Source: Anaeromyces robustus
Lineage: Eukaryota > Neocallimastigomycota > Neocallimastigomycetes > Neocallimastigales > Neocallimastigaceae
Length of the DNA stretch: 37,573 nucleotides
Assembly: GCA_002104895.1 (NCBI GenBank)
Contig: MCFG01000525.1
Span: 1-37,573 of the forward strand
Reading direction: 5' to 3'
A program made the translations under genes and the position numbers. Shown in pieces: positions 10,273-22,498 of this stretch. How positions within the stretch are numbered: position 1 is the first letter of the stretch; each line of letters opens with the position of its first letter. The notes beneath the pieces were generated by a model. That model ran no database searches. It saw only the letters and a program-made list of their open reading frames with translations, and had not been told where the DNA came from.

Positions 10273-12102
10273 TTAGGTCAATTTATTCATATCATCAAGC
10301 TATAAGAAATATATATAATATAAAATAATTTTAGACATTTTATTTTTTTTTTATTACATAATTATTATATATTACATTATATCATTATATTTATATAGTA
10401 AGCTTACATTTTTATTTGGTTGATTAAAATGTACAGATGCCCATGTAGGAAAATCTCGTTCTATTTTCATTATTTTATCTTCTAGTACTTTTACTTTTTC
10501 ATATAACTTAGGTGGTAATGGTGTTACTATAAATTTTTAAATTAATAAAAATAAAACATAAACATATTTTAATTTATATTTATTGAATTATATATATATA
10601 TATAATTGTATATTATATTAAAAAATATATATATATATTTATATAATTGTATATTATATTATCTATCGTTATTACTATTATTTTAATTTATGTAATTATT
10701 ACCTATATTTAAGTGTTCTTTTATATTATTAATTCTTTCCGTTAATCCATTATTATTATTATTATTTGAAGTTTTATTTGATTTGGATTTATTTTTATTT
10801 TCTGTAACAGAACGATCTAACGGCCCTACTTCATTTTTAATTATATTTAATTTTAATTGCTGATTTCTATTAATTTTTGCTGGACATGTTCGTGAACAAA
10901 ATTCTTTTTTATATTTATTCTGATCTATAAATTCCTTTTTATTACTCTCATTATTCTCTGATTTCTTTTTCTGTATATATGAATTGATTTTAGCTTCCAT
11001 CTAATTATACATACATATATTATATTATATATAAAATTATATATTAAATTATATAATTATAAGATCGTTATTATTATTAATGCCATTATTAATTTTATAA
11101 TAATTTAAGATAATAAATTATATAAATTATTATCATTTTTTTTTTTTTTTTTCATTTTAACTTTTATAAAATAAAAAAAATATTTATACCTCATTAGCTT
11201 TTTCTTAATATTGATAAAAATTTTATTATTATAGATATTTATATGAAATTTATATATATAAAAAAAAGAATTAACATGTCAAAAAAAAAAGAAAGAATTT
11301 TTTATTAATGATAATAATAATTAAAATATTATATTGAGATAATAATTATTTTTTATTTTTAAAATTTTATATTAAAAATTAAAATTTTAACTTACTAGGA
11401 ACTTTAATTTCTCTTTTATCTTCTTTTAATAATAATTTTCTTTTATAAAATTCTTTTGATTTACAATGCTAATATAAAATAATTTTGTAAATTATTATAT
11501 GAAATGAAATGAAATGAAAAATATGTATTACAAATATAATATTATTATTAAAGAAAAAAATAATTTTTAATTCAAATAAGAATTAGATGTAATACTATAT
11601 AAATATAATATTATATCATAATTCTTTTTAGTAAATAAAAGTATAAAAAAGGAATATAATTATGTATAAAAGAATTACCATTATATCTTGTACAAAGATT
11701 TTGGTAATTTCACGTTGTTCTTCTGGTTTTATTGAGCTGTAAATTGCATCCATTTCATTTTGAAGCATTACTAATGAATTTTGACAACCAAGCTTTTATT
11801 TAAAATATATAAATTACAATATATCAAAAAAAAAAAAAAAAAAAAAAAAAGAATAATTAATAATTAATATATATGAATTTTTAAAATTTTAAAATAAAAA
11901 AGATATATATAAAAAAGAGATTTTGTTTTTAAATTAATATATATATATGTTATTATTATTATTATTACTATTATAGATTAAAAGAGAATAATCTTAATAT
12001 AATAATATACATAATTATTAAAATATTTCTTTTTACCAAACTAAGATAAGAATATAAAGCTAAATGAATTGAATTTGTGAAACTATCTCTTTCGTATGCC
12101 AT
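10273..12102 (-). CDS. coiled-coil protein, possibly MBIP-like, 234 aa, seven exons
   Basis: Read from the minus strand, exons are 12102-12037, 11792-11679, 11468-11396, 11197-11190 (8 nt), 11000-10703, 10526-10408 and 10299-10273; every junction is GT..AG and phases agree, giving 234 codons plus TAA. The ATG opens 'MAYERDSF'. The N-terminal half is helical and hydrophobic/charged; a central 'CSRTCPAKINRNQQ' and 'NEVGPLDRS' are followed by a poly-Asn spacer; the C-terminal part has 'LTERINNIKEHLN', 'LPPKLYEKVKVLEDKI' and 'FPTWASVHFNQPNK'. That C-terminal pattern resembles what I recall of MBIP (MAP3K12-binding inhibitory protein, an ATAC acetyltransferase complex subunit), so a nuclear scaffold role is possible. 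The assignment is from memory and tentative; the gene structure is much firmer than the name. Confidence 0.7.
11190..11197 (-). other. 8-nt micro-exon of the MBIP-like gene
   Basis: CTAATGAG lies between an AAAAAG acceptor and a GTATAA donor. It converts the phase-1 end of the preceding exon to the phase 0 needed by the next one, which starts right after TTAG at 11001. Without it the next exon reads TAA after two codons; using the AG six bases upstream gives a frame that stops in exon 5. Confidence 0.65.
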
Positions 12103-15100
12103 TTTTATTATTAATATTTTTATATTTAAATTGGAAATTCCTTTTTTTTTTCTTTTCTTTCTTTCTTTTATATTCCTATATAATTAGTAATTCCAAAATA
12201 TCAAATATATTAATAATCACTTTTCATATTCAGTATTGAAATATAAATTAAAAAAAATTATAATAATTTTGCTTACAATTAAATTTAATTTATGAGTTTT
12301 AAATTATACAAATATAACATTAAAACTTTAAAAATGCTTTATTATTTAATACTAATTATAAATTATCTGTATTTCTTGTTTATTAAATTATGGATAACTA
12401 ATTAAAAATTTAATAAATTTTATTTATTATCATTTTTTAAATTTTTTATAATTTTTTTTTAATATTTAAGAATGCTTAATAAATTTTTTATTAATTAGTT
12501 TTTAATAAAGAATTTGGTATATAATGGTCAATATATATAAATTATATTCGATAAATATAACTCAATGATATATGATAGATGATTTAAAATAATGTTGAAC
12601 TTTTTTACTTTTATTATTATTATTAATTATTATTATGCTTTTTTTTTTTTTTCTTCTTTGAAAAATAGTTTTATTGATTTCATATATAAAATCAGTAAAG
12701 AATTATATACAATTATATTCTAATTCAACACTAAAAAATTAATATTTTATATTTTTTTAAAATATAAAATATTAATTTTACATATTATTTTATGCTTTTG
12801 GGTTAAAATTATGTACATTATAATAATATAATTTTCATTTTGAATATCTCAAGTTTCTTTTTATTATAATGTACTGTCTTAAAATACATAATTATACATT
12901 TGTATATTTTTTGTATTGTAAAGTATAATTTTTTTTTTTTTTATATTATTTTCAAATTTTAATCTTAATATTTTGTAATTTTATAATAGTCATTTAATAA
13001 TGATTTTGAATTGAATAATTAAAATAAATTTTGTATTTTTTTTATAATAGTCATTTTATTACAATATCTTTTGAATTGAATAGTTATTATATTAAAAAGG
13101 TATTTTATATTTTTTTAACTTGATATGTTAAAAATTAACAAAGTTTGTTTAATATATATTTTATTTAGTTATTTATTTATTTATTTTTTTTATTTAAAAA
13201 AAAAAAAAGGTTCTAAAAATTCATGTATAAAAAAAATATAAGCCTTTTTTATAGGTGAAAAATTAAGTAATCATATTATAATAAATAATCATGTTATAAA
13301 AATAACAATTATTAAATATATTATGTTTATAACAATTTTTTTAAATCATGATTATTTATGTAATAAAATAAAATGAATTATTATGATTATAATAGTAATT
13401 ATAATGATTGTTTTGATGTGAAATATTTATAGAATTAAGTATGGTTAAAATATAAAATTTTCTAATTATTTAAAATTTGAACATGATATCCAACAGACAA
13501 AATAATAAAACTTTTTCAAATTTATTAAATGAAAAATTACTAAAATGTTTGTTTGTAATATTCTTTTAAAAGTTAATGTTATTTCAGATTATTTTAGTTT
13601 ATATATATTAGGTTAATATATGCGCAGCAAAAATTAAAAAATACTGAAAAAAAAAAAAAACAAAAAATTATATTCGATTAAATTTTATAATAAAATATTA
13701 ATTTAAAATTATAATTTTAAACTAATAATTTATTATCATATTAATTAATATAAATTAAGTTTTAACTTAAAAAAAAATATAGATGAACATGCTTTTTTTT
13801 TTTCCTTTTCATTTATATATAATTTATCCTTTTTTTTTTTTTTTTTACAATATATATATTGGTTATATTATAATAAATATAGAAAAAAAATAAAGTATTT
13901 ATACAATAATTTCTTTTTTTTAAAAAAATTAAGTATAATAAGATTCTTTTTTTTTTTTTTTAAAAATGTAATCTATCAATTTGTAAATCATATTATTAAA
14001 TATATAAATATAAAAATAAAAATTAAATTAATATAAATATAAACGTTTTAATGTATTTAATAAATATATAAATTATATCAGAGAAATATAGTAATTCTTA
14101 TTATCTTATTTTATTTTTAAAAATAATGATTTATTAAAAAAAGTTTAGGGATAAAAATAATAAAGTAAACAAAAACAAAACCAAAAAAACAAAAAAAAAT
14201 AAAAATAAAAATAAAAACAAAGCAAAAAAAAGAAAAACAAAACAAAAATAAAATTATTATGTTTATGCATTAGATTATTTTTAAAATAAAGTTTAAGTTG
14301 AAAGTATATTTTAAATAATGATTTTATAATTGAAATAATTTAATCAAAAAATTCATCACTTTTCCTTTAATTTTTTTTTATTTATATTCATTGTAAAATA
14401 TATACTTAGTGTAAATAAATATAATGATGTGGTTCATACCTCTAATATATGAAAAAATTGGTAGTTTTTTTTTAAAGGAAATATATAAAAGAATATTAAA
14501 AGATATAATAAATGTATTCATTTTTATAGAAAAAATATATTGAATTTCTTTATTAGTTTCAATTTTTTTAAGTTCGTATATTATAGTTTATAATGACATG
14601 TTTATGTTTTTATCAACTTATGCATTTTATTCTTTAAAAGATCATAAATGTATTTAATGTATCATCCATATCATATACATTTTTTTAAAATTATCAACTT
14701 TCTTTTATATCAAAACATTAATTGAACTAAAATATAAATTAAATGGAAAATATTAATTGATAAGATTATTTTTTTGGTAATAAAAATTATACTTTATGAA
14801 AAAATATAGATTTTTTTTATTATGAATAAATTATACTTTTTTTTATTTAAATTATTATGATAAAAAATTAAAAAAAGTTTATATACTTGTATATGATTTT
14901 CTGTTAAATAAATGATAAATGATATTTCAATATACATAATATATTAATATATATTAGGGAAAGTTTAAATATTATTTGAAAATTTTAAAGTTATAAATTT
15001 TATTAAATAATTAATGAATTATTTTTAATCGTTATAATAATAATAAAAAAAAAGTTAATGAAATTATACTTTTTTTCTATTTAATAATACTGCGCATTTT

Positions 15101-18100
15101 AGTCTAGAAGATTAAAAAAAAAATTGATTAAACTTTAATTTTATTTAATTCATTTTTACAAAGAATATTTGAAATATATTTTATATATTGAAGTAGTTAT
15201 TTATTTATTTATTTATTTATTTGTTATTATAATTATTATTAATATATATTTGTTTTTTCTTTTTTCTTCATTTTTATTTGATTCATTAATAATAATAATT
15301 TTTGATAAATTAATATATGATATATATATATATAAAAAGAGAAAAAAAAAAAAGAAAACAAAACAAAACAAATAAATAAAAAATAACAATAAAACAAAAA
15401 ATCGAAAAATCAAAATTCAATTCCATACAACAAGTTTACTAAAAAAATAAAAAGTACTATTTTAAAAAAAAAAAAAAGTTATTAATACTAATTGTAAATA
15501 ATAGTTTCTTAATTTTATTATTTTCAAGAAACACGTAAAAAATCATTTTATATAATATTTTATAATCTATTAAAATAAATAAGTAATTAATATAAATATT
15601 TTTTTTTATATTTATATAATAATAAATTTGCATAGTTATTAATGATATAAAATTTCATATCTATTTAAATTTTTTTTTATAGGATTATTTACTTAATATT
15701 TTGTAGGAATATTTATTTTAATTATTAAAGTTCATAAAAAAAATAATGTACTTGGTTAAATATAAAAGTTTAAATAAATTATCCAATTAAAAAAAATTTT
15801 GATTCTTAAAGTTTTACAATGTAAAAAATATGAATATTAATTGTAGTATAACAGTGTTAATGTTATTTTAAATATTTTAATTTTTTTTTTTTATTATTTT
15901 AAACTTATGATATTTAAAATTATATATTGTAAATTATAATTATTTAATGATAATGAAATTATATATTAATTGAATATGATCATTATTATTTTTAAATATG
16001 TTTATGATTAATTATTAAATATTTGGCTATTATAATTATAGTATTTTAATTATTTTCTAAAGACTGCATTAAGTTTTAAAGTATTTTTATATATTTGTTT
16101 ATTTTTTTTTTTAAATATATATATTTTTATTATTAGTAGTTAATACTTCTTATATAAAAAATAATTAAAATATTAACAATTTTAAAATATTTTCATTTAA
16201 TTATTTCATCATTTATTTAATTTATTAATTTAGTTATTTATTTATATATATAATTATTTTTATTATTTACTTAGCTATTTATTTAATAATATATTATTGT
16301 TATTATTATTAATATCTGGCATTTATATCTACTAATTAATTCTTAATCTTTTTTATTTTATCATAGATAACTATATTAAATATAAATTTTCTAAAAATTT
16401 TAATCATAATTTATATAAAAGTTTTTTTCTATATATTTTTATATTTACTACTCTATAATGAAAGTATAAATGAATTTTTTATATAATATTTAATAAATAT
16501 TAATAACTGTTTAGAAAATATTAATTTTAAAAATATTTACATTAAAAATCCTTTTTTTTCTCTTCAATTACTATTAAATATTAATATATATATATATATA
16601 AAACTACAGATTAAAAAAAAAAAAAAAGTACCAATTCATAATCAAAAAAAAAAAAAAAAGGTTTTCATTTAATAATAAAGACTTCCAAAGCTATTAATTA
16701 AAAAATTAAATTAAAATAGTATATGTATTTTTTAAGTATTATTAATTATTAATTATCATACAGAAAATTAATTAATATAACAACATTAACAAAATAACTA
16801 TTAATATATTAATATATTTTTATTATTTTAATAATACTTTAAAAAAATCTAATTTAAATATGCATACATATATATATTATATATATTACATAAATATAAA
16901 ATGTATAAACTTTTAATTTTTACTTTTAGTTTTTTTTTTTTTTTTACTTTTTTACTTTTTTACTTTTTTTAATACTTTTATTTAAATGTATATATAAAAA
17001 AAACTTACTTTTTGACTTTTAATTATTAGTTCATTTTTAAATAATCTTTTTTTTTTTTTTACTAATAATTAAAATGTTATTTTTTTAATATTATTTTTTA
17101 TTTTTTTTTTTTTCTTAATTAAAGTTAAAAAAAAAAAATCATATTTAAATTTTAATACTTTTAATTGTTTCTAATTATTATTTATTATACTTTTGTTATA
17201 ATTATTATAATTATTATTACTTTATATATATATTTTTTAATTTACATACCATATATATTCAGATATATAGTTAGATATAATTTTAATATATTTATTAGTA
17301 TATTAATAATAAAACAGACCTTCTGACTATTAAACAAAAAAAAAATAATTTTTTTTTTCATATATATTTTAAAGAATTTTTTTATTTTTATTTTTTCTTT
17401 GCTCATTTTGTTTGTTAAGAGAATAGTATATAGTATTGCAAAAAATATTCAGATTGAAGTATGATTATATAAATAAAAAATATTAAAGCCACTTTAAATA
17501 ATAATAATAATAACAATAATAAAAGTTATTATTTTTAATAATAAATGAATAACTTTCTTTTTTTTTTAAAAAAAAAGTTTAATAATACCAAAATATCACA
17601 AAATTTATCATAATATTTATATTATGGATTATACCAATATATATTTATATTTTGAGATAAAATAGTTATATAGTTTTAATTTTTCAACATAATTAAAAAT
17701 AACACCCTTATAATCGTTTTTTTTTATTTCAATTAGAATTCACACATTATTTTATATATTTGAAATTGGATTTATTCTTATATCAATGAATTTATAATTT
17801 AGTAGAAAAGACATATTATTTGTAGTATATATTGTATGCTCTATTTTATATTTATATATATATGTTTTTCTTTTCATTTTTTAATTTTAATTTTATTATT
17901 TTCATTTACTTCCTTTTTATTTTTTCTTTTCTTTTTAATATAATTTTTTATATTTTTTCTTATTAGTTATTTTAAATAAAATCTATTAAATTTATTTAAA
18001 TAATAATAGTGAGAATTAATAAATTTTTTATATTATTTTATACTATCTTAATAATATTAATTTATATAGAAAATATATTCTCAGTTAATATTCGATCAAT

Positions 18101-18286
18101 TGAAAATAAATATAAAGCAACTATTTTATTATTGTCAATTTTTTTTTCTTAATAAATTTTTTTTTTTATTCATTTGTTAATTATTGTAATATATTTTATA
18201 TTATTATTATTTTTTTCTTATTTTCTTTTTATTATATTTGAAGTTTGTTAAAATAAAGCAAAGCTTTAATTATAACAACTACGAAG

Positions 18287-18321
<35 letters not shown>

Positions 18322-18358
18322 CATAATATAATAATTATAAAAAAAATATTTTAATAAA
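12103..18358. other. 6.2-kb gene-less A+T-rich region
   Basis: No supported gene. It holds homopolymers, AAAAC/AAAAT-rich DNA (14160-14250), short TTTA and TTA runs, and a (TAA)n run at 18288-18330 just before the next gene. Small frames such as 13483-13569 (+, 28 codons) and 15169-15375 are short and low-complexity; the first has a slightly more coding-like mix and could be a relic. The last few hundred bases must contain the promoter and leader of the gene at 18359. Confidence 0.65.
12735..12779. repeat. perfect inverted repeat, 21-bp arms, 3-nt loop
   Basis: 12735-12755 is the exact reverse complement of 12759-12779, with TTT as loop. All bases are A or T. It lies about 630 bp upstream of the start of the divergently placed MBIP-like gene. 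Confidence 0.85.
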
Positions 18359-19575
18359 ATGGTTTTTAAAGTTTTTTGTGATGTTAATGTTTCATGTATA
18401 ACAAATGAAGATATATACGACAATGAAGGTATTAGTTATGATTTTATTCCAAAATTTGATGACAATAAGGAAAACTGGGATCCAAAAGCTTCAAAAAAGA
18501 ATAGTTCTAATTCAGTTGAATCAGTAAATTCGATAATATCTAAAAAAGTAGATAAAAAAGATGATAAAAAGGAAAAATCTATTTCTATGCCAATAAATAG
18601 TGAAGAAGCTATTGGTATCAAAATAAATAATGAAAAGGAAGAAAAAGAAATAAATGAACAAAAGATAAAATGTCAGGAAGAAAAAGAGCATAGTAATAAA
18701 GAAAAAGGAAAAGAAAAAGATAGAATAGAGAGTAAACCAAATGAGAAAGATGATTTGAAAAAGGATATATCAAAAGCTGTAGAATCACCTTCTTCTTCTA
18801 ATGATACCACTAAATTAAATAATGAAGAAGAAAGTAATTCTTCTGTTGTATTACAAAGAAAGTCATCACTACTAGGGAAAAGAGAAAGAATACCTCTTGA
18901 AGATATTACATATTTATTTGTTCCGGAAAAACGTAGAATTGTTCCAAAACGCGCTAGAGTAGTAAAGGTACGTGTTTTATAAAATGATATATAACAATAT
19001 AAAATATATAATATATAATATATAATAAATATTGTATTAATTAAGTTTTTTATGATTTATTTTTATTATATTTATTATTAATAAAGAATGAAGTAGAATC
19101 TTCTTCCTCACAAATAACTATAAGTGTAAAAAAGAATGATAAATCTGTAAGTTTTTATACCATATTTTTTTTTAACTAAGCTTGTATGCTTAATTAGTCT
19201 TTTCATTATATATATATATATATATATATATTAATTTTTAAAATATATATATATTACTAAAAATTTTAATATTAGATTTCTCTAAAGGAAAATAAAGAAT
19301 CCATGAAAAGTCATAATATTTATTCTGGTAATTCAAAAGAAAATGTAAAACCTAATCGTAAAACACCATTGAGTAATATAAGCAATCGTTCTAATATTAA
19401 TATTAATAACAATACACATACAAATACAAGTAAATTAAATAATAATAGTATACCAAAACCATTTTTCGTTAATGTTAAGAAAAATAAATCAATTAAAAGA
19501 AATATTATAATACCAAAAAAAGCATTAAAATCAAAACAAAATTCATATAATGTATCTGCTAGAATGCTTCGTTAA
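18359..19575 (+). CDS. KEN-box/D-box protein, candidate APC/C substrate, 322 aa
   Basis: Exons 18359-18967, 19087-19146 and 19276-19575, all phase 0 with GT..AG introns of 119 and 129 bp; ATG preceded by AATAAA, stop TAA. There is no folded domain: residues ~50-165 are Lys/Glu/Ser-rich. Short motifs stand out: 'DNKENWDP' (KEN at 37-39), 'SLKENKES' (227-229) and 'NSKENVKP' (244-246), plus 'RIPLEDIT' (RxxL from Arg177) and 'KTPLSNISN' (252-260), close to the RxxLxxIxN destruction box. Such sets are known in securins, cyclins and APC/C inhibitors, so regulated mitotic degradation is inferred. The tail is strongly basic ('VKKNKSIKRN', 'PKKALKSKQ'), compatible with nuclear or DNA association. No family could be named; a kinesin-4 gene follows on the same strand. 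The three KENs are partly expected by chance in K/E/N-rich protein, but the paired D-boxes argue for function. Confidence 0.8.
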
Positions 19576-20400
19576 TTTGAAGGGACAAATAAAATTGTAA
19601 TAACAGTGAAATTCAAAAAACGAGAAATAAACAACTAAATAAATAAACAAACAAACAAACAAACAAACAAACAAAAAAAAAAAAAAAAAAACATAAAGAA
19701 CAAATATTTAAACTCTATATCACCATTATTATATTTATAATTTTTAATTTGTAATATATTTTTAAAATATCATATTTTATATTATTTAAAAAAAAAAGAA
19801 AAAAAAAATATTGTTATTTTAAAATACCAAATATCTATTTTTAATAGAAGAAACAATATATATATAATATTATGTTTATTTGTTTTGTATTATTATATAT
19901 TTATTTCCTTTTTTTTTTCTTTTTAAATTTTATATTAAAGATAAACAACAAATAAACATTAATTTCTTCTTTTTTAATTAAAAATTTAACTTTATTTTTT
20001 TTTTCTTTTTTTTATATTGCACATATTTATTTAAAAAAAAAAAAAATAATATATATATAACATACCTCATAATAATAATAATATATATATATATATATAT
20101 AACATAAATTAAGAATGATATTTATTATATTTTTTGCTATTATATAGTTATAGAATAATTATAATAATATGTTTTTACAATATTATAATTTTTGAGTTTT
20201 GATTATAGAATATTTATATATGAAATATTTATAATATTTTATATATAATTAATATATAAAAATAATGTAAAATTAAAAAAAAAAAAAAAAAATTATAGAA
20301 ATGATAGCAAAAAATAATAATAAAAGAGCATCATATAAAATTAATCAAATAAACAAATTTATCATAACAATATAAATGTTTCATTTTTTTATAATACTTA

Positions 20401-20422
20401 CTACTACTACTACTACTACTAC
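20401..20422. repeat. (CTA)7 microsatellite
   Basis: Seven CTA units, unusual here for including C in an otherwise A/T-only set of repeats. Confidence 0.9.
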
Positions 20423-20471
20423 AATAATTATAATAATAAATGGATATATAAATAAATAATACATCATTATC

Positions 20472-20504
<33 letters not shown>

Positions 20505-20850
20505 TAAATTATTTAAATAAATTTTTATTCAAAATTTTAATATGAAAAAATGAAATGGCCCATTTCGTTCCAAAATTTTAAATTTAATTTAATATTTTTT
20601 TTTAATATATTTTTTATTTTTTTTTTTCGTGTATGGTTTAATAAATTATTTAATATAATATCAAGAAAATAAAAATAAATAAAAATTATTAATATATAAA
20701 ATATATTATTAATATATTGTAATATATATGTAACATATATAATAAATATTTTATATTTATAATTAAATATATTTTTTATTAATGATTTTTTTTTAATTGC
20801 TAAATATTTAAGTATTTAATATTTCATATAAATATATATATTTTAATCAT

Positions 20851-20878
20851 ATTTAAATTTAAATTTAAATTTAAATTT
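20851..20878. repeat. (AAATTT)n array
   Basis: Four to five tandem copies of the self-complementary hexamer AAATTT. Confidence 0.85.
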
Positions 20879-21415
20879 TAAGAAAAAGATAGAATATCAT
20901 TAACACGAAAATAAAAATAACTAAGACACTATCTATTATTTACATAATTAATAATCATAATTTTCAAAATATTAAAATATAAAAAAAAATTGACATAAAT
21001 TATAATTTATATTTGTATTCAAATTTTATATGAAATTTCAATCACATATTTTTATGAAATTTTTCTTTTTATAAAAGATAAATATATCAATTGGGTTTTC
21101 ATAAATATTCATTAAAAATATTATAAAATTTCTTAATAATCAATTTATTTTCTGTATTACTTTTTTTTTCTTTTGAGGATTTTTATAATTTAAAATGTTA
21201 TGAATGTTTATTGAATCCTTTTTTTTATCTTTGTATTTCATTCTATAAATTGAAATTTTTATTAAACTGTGAAATCTTTAAGAAAACAAACAAGAAATAA
21301 AAGGACGAAAACAATAATAAAAAGATTAATACATTTTTGATATATAATTAAAAAAAATATATATTAGTGACAAAATTGTAATACTTTAGATTAAATAAAT
21401 AAATTTATTTGAAAA

Positions 21416-22450
21416 ATGTCAACTGTAAAAGTTGCGCTGAGAATACGACCTCGAAATCCAAAAGAAATTTTAGATAATATCAGTGAATGTATTATATATG
21501 ATCCAGATATTAATGATAAACAAGTTACATTATTACCAAATAGAACATTTGAATTTGACTATGTTTTCAATGTTGATTCAACTCAAGAAATGGTTTATGA
21601 ATGTGTAAAACCTTTATTAGATAAATTTTTAGAAGGTTTTAATTCAACTGTTTTTGCGTATGGTCAAGTAAGTTTTTTTTTTATTATCAATTCAATTTAT
21701 TTAATATTAAAATTTATATCAATTTTTTTAATTAATAAATTAGTTATTAAAAAGTAAATAAAAATATATATATATTTAATAATTAATTTTTTTATTATTA
21801 TAGACAAGCTCAGGAAAAACCTATACTATGGGTACAGGTTTAGATGGAAATTTAAATACAGAAATGCAAGGTACATATATGAATTAATAAGTTTTAATAT
21901 ATATATTATTATTATTATTATTATAATTATATATATTATTATCATATTAATATTAATATTAATATTATTATAATTATATTTTTTAAATTATGATATTGTA
22001 TTATTAATATTGATACTATTATAATTAAATCATTTGAATTATAATATTTTATTATATTTTATTACATTAAAAAATATTTTAAAAAAAGGTATTGTTCCAA
22101 GGTCAATATATGATTTATTTCAAAAATTAAGAGAAAAAGAATCTGATAAATTCAAATATAGAGTATTTGTAACTTTTCTTGAATTATATAATGAAGATTT
22201 AACTGATTTATTACATCCAGAAAGTTCAAGTAATTATCAGATAAGAGAAGATCCATGGTATGGTATAAAAGAAGAAGAAGTTGATTCACCTGAAGAACTT
22301 TTAAGGTATTATATAAATAAGGAAGAAAAAAAAAATATATATATATAATTTTATTTATTAACTAATATATTAAATAATTTTTTATTTTTTTATTTTATTT
22401 GTATTTTATTTATATTTTATGTTATATTATATTATTTATTTGTATTTTAT

Positions 22451-22498
<48 letters not shown>

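Larger units (their letters stand above)
19576..21415. other. intergenic DNA between degron protein and kinesin genes
   Basis: No exon seen. It contains AAAC repeats (about 19645-19672), AT runs at 20080-20100, seven CTA units at 20401-20422, a TAA run at 20477-20502, and an AAATTT array at 20851-20878. The last ~300 bp should hold the kinesin promoter and leader; no TATA element is distinct. Confidence 0.6.

Noticed and set aside
11190-11203. 14-nt version of the micro-exon using the upstream AG
   Set aside because: It puts the following exon in a frame that soon hits a stop codon; the 8-nt version gives a fully open protein.
18436-18621. 61-aa antisense frame in the degron protein gene
   Set aside because: Mirror of a K/E/S-rich coding region; the sense strand carries the KEN and D-box motifs and correct splicing.
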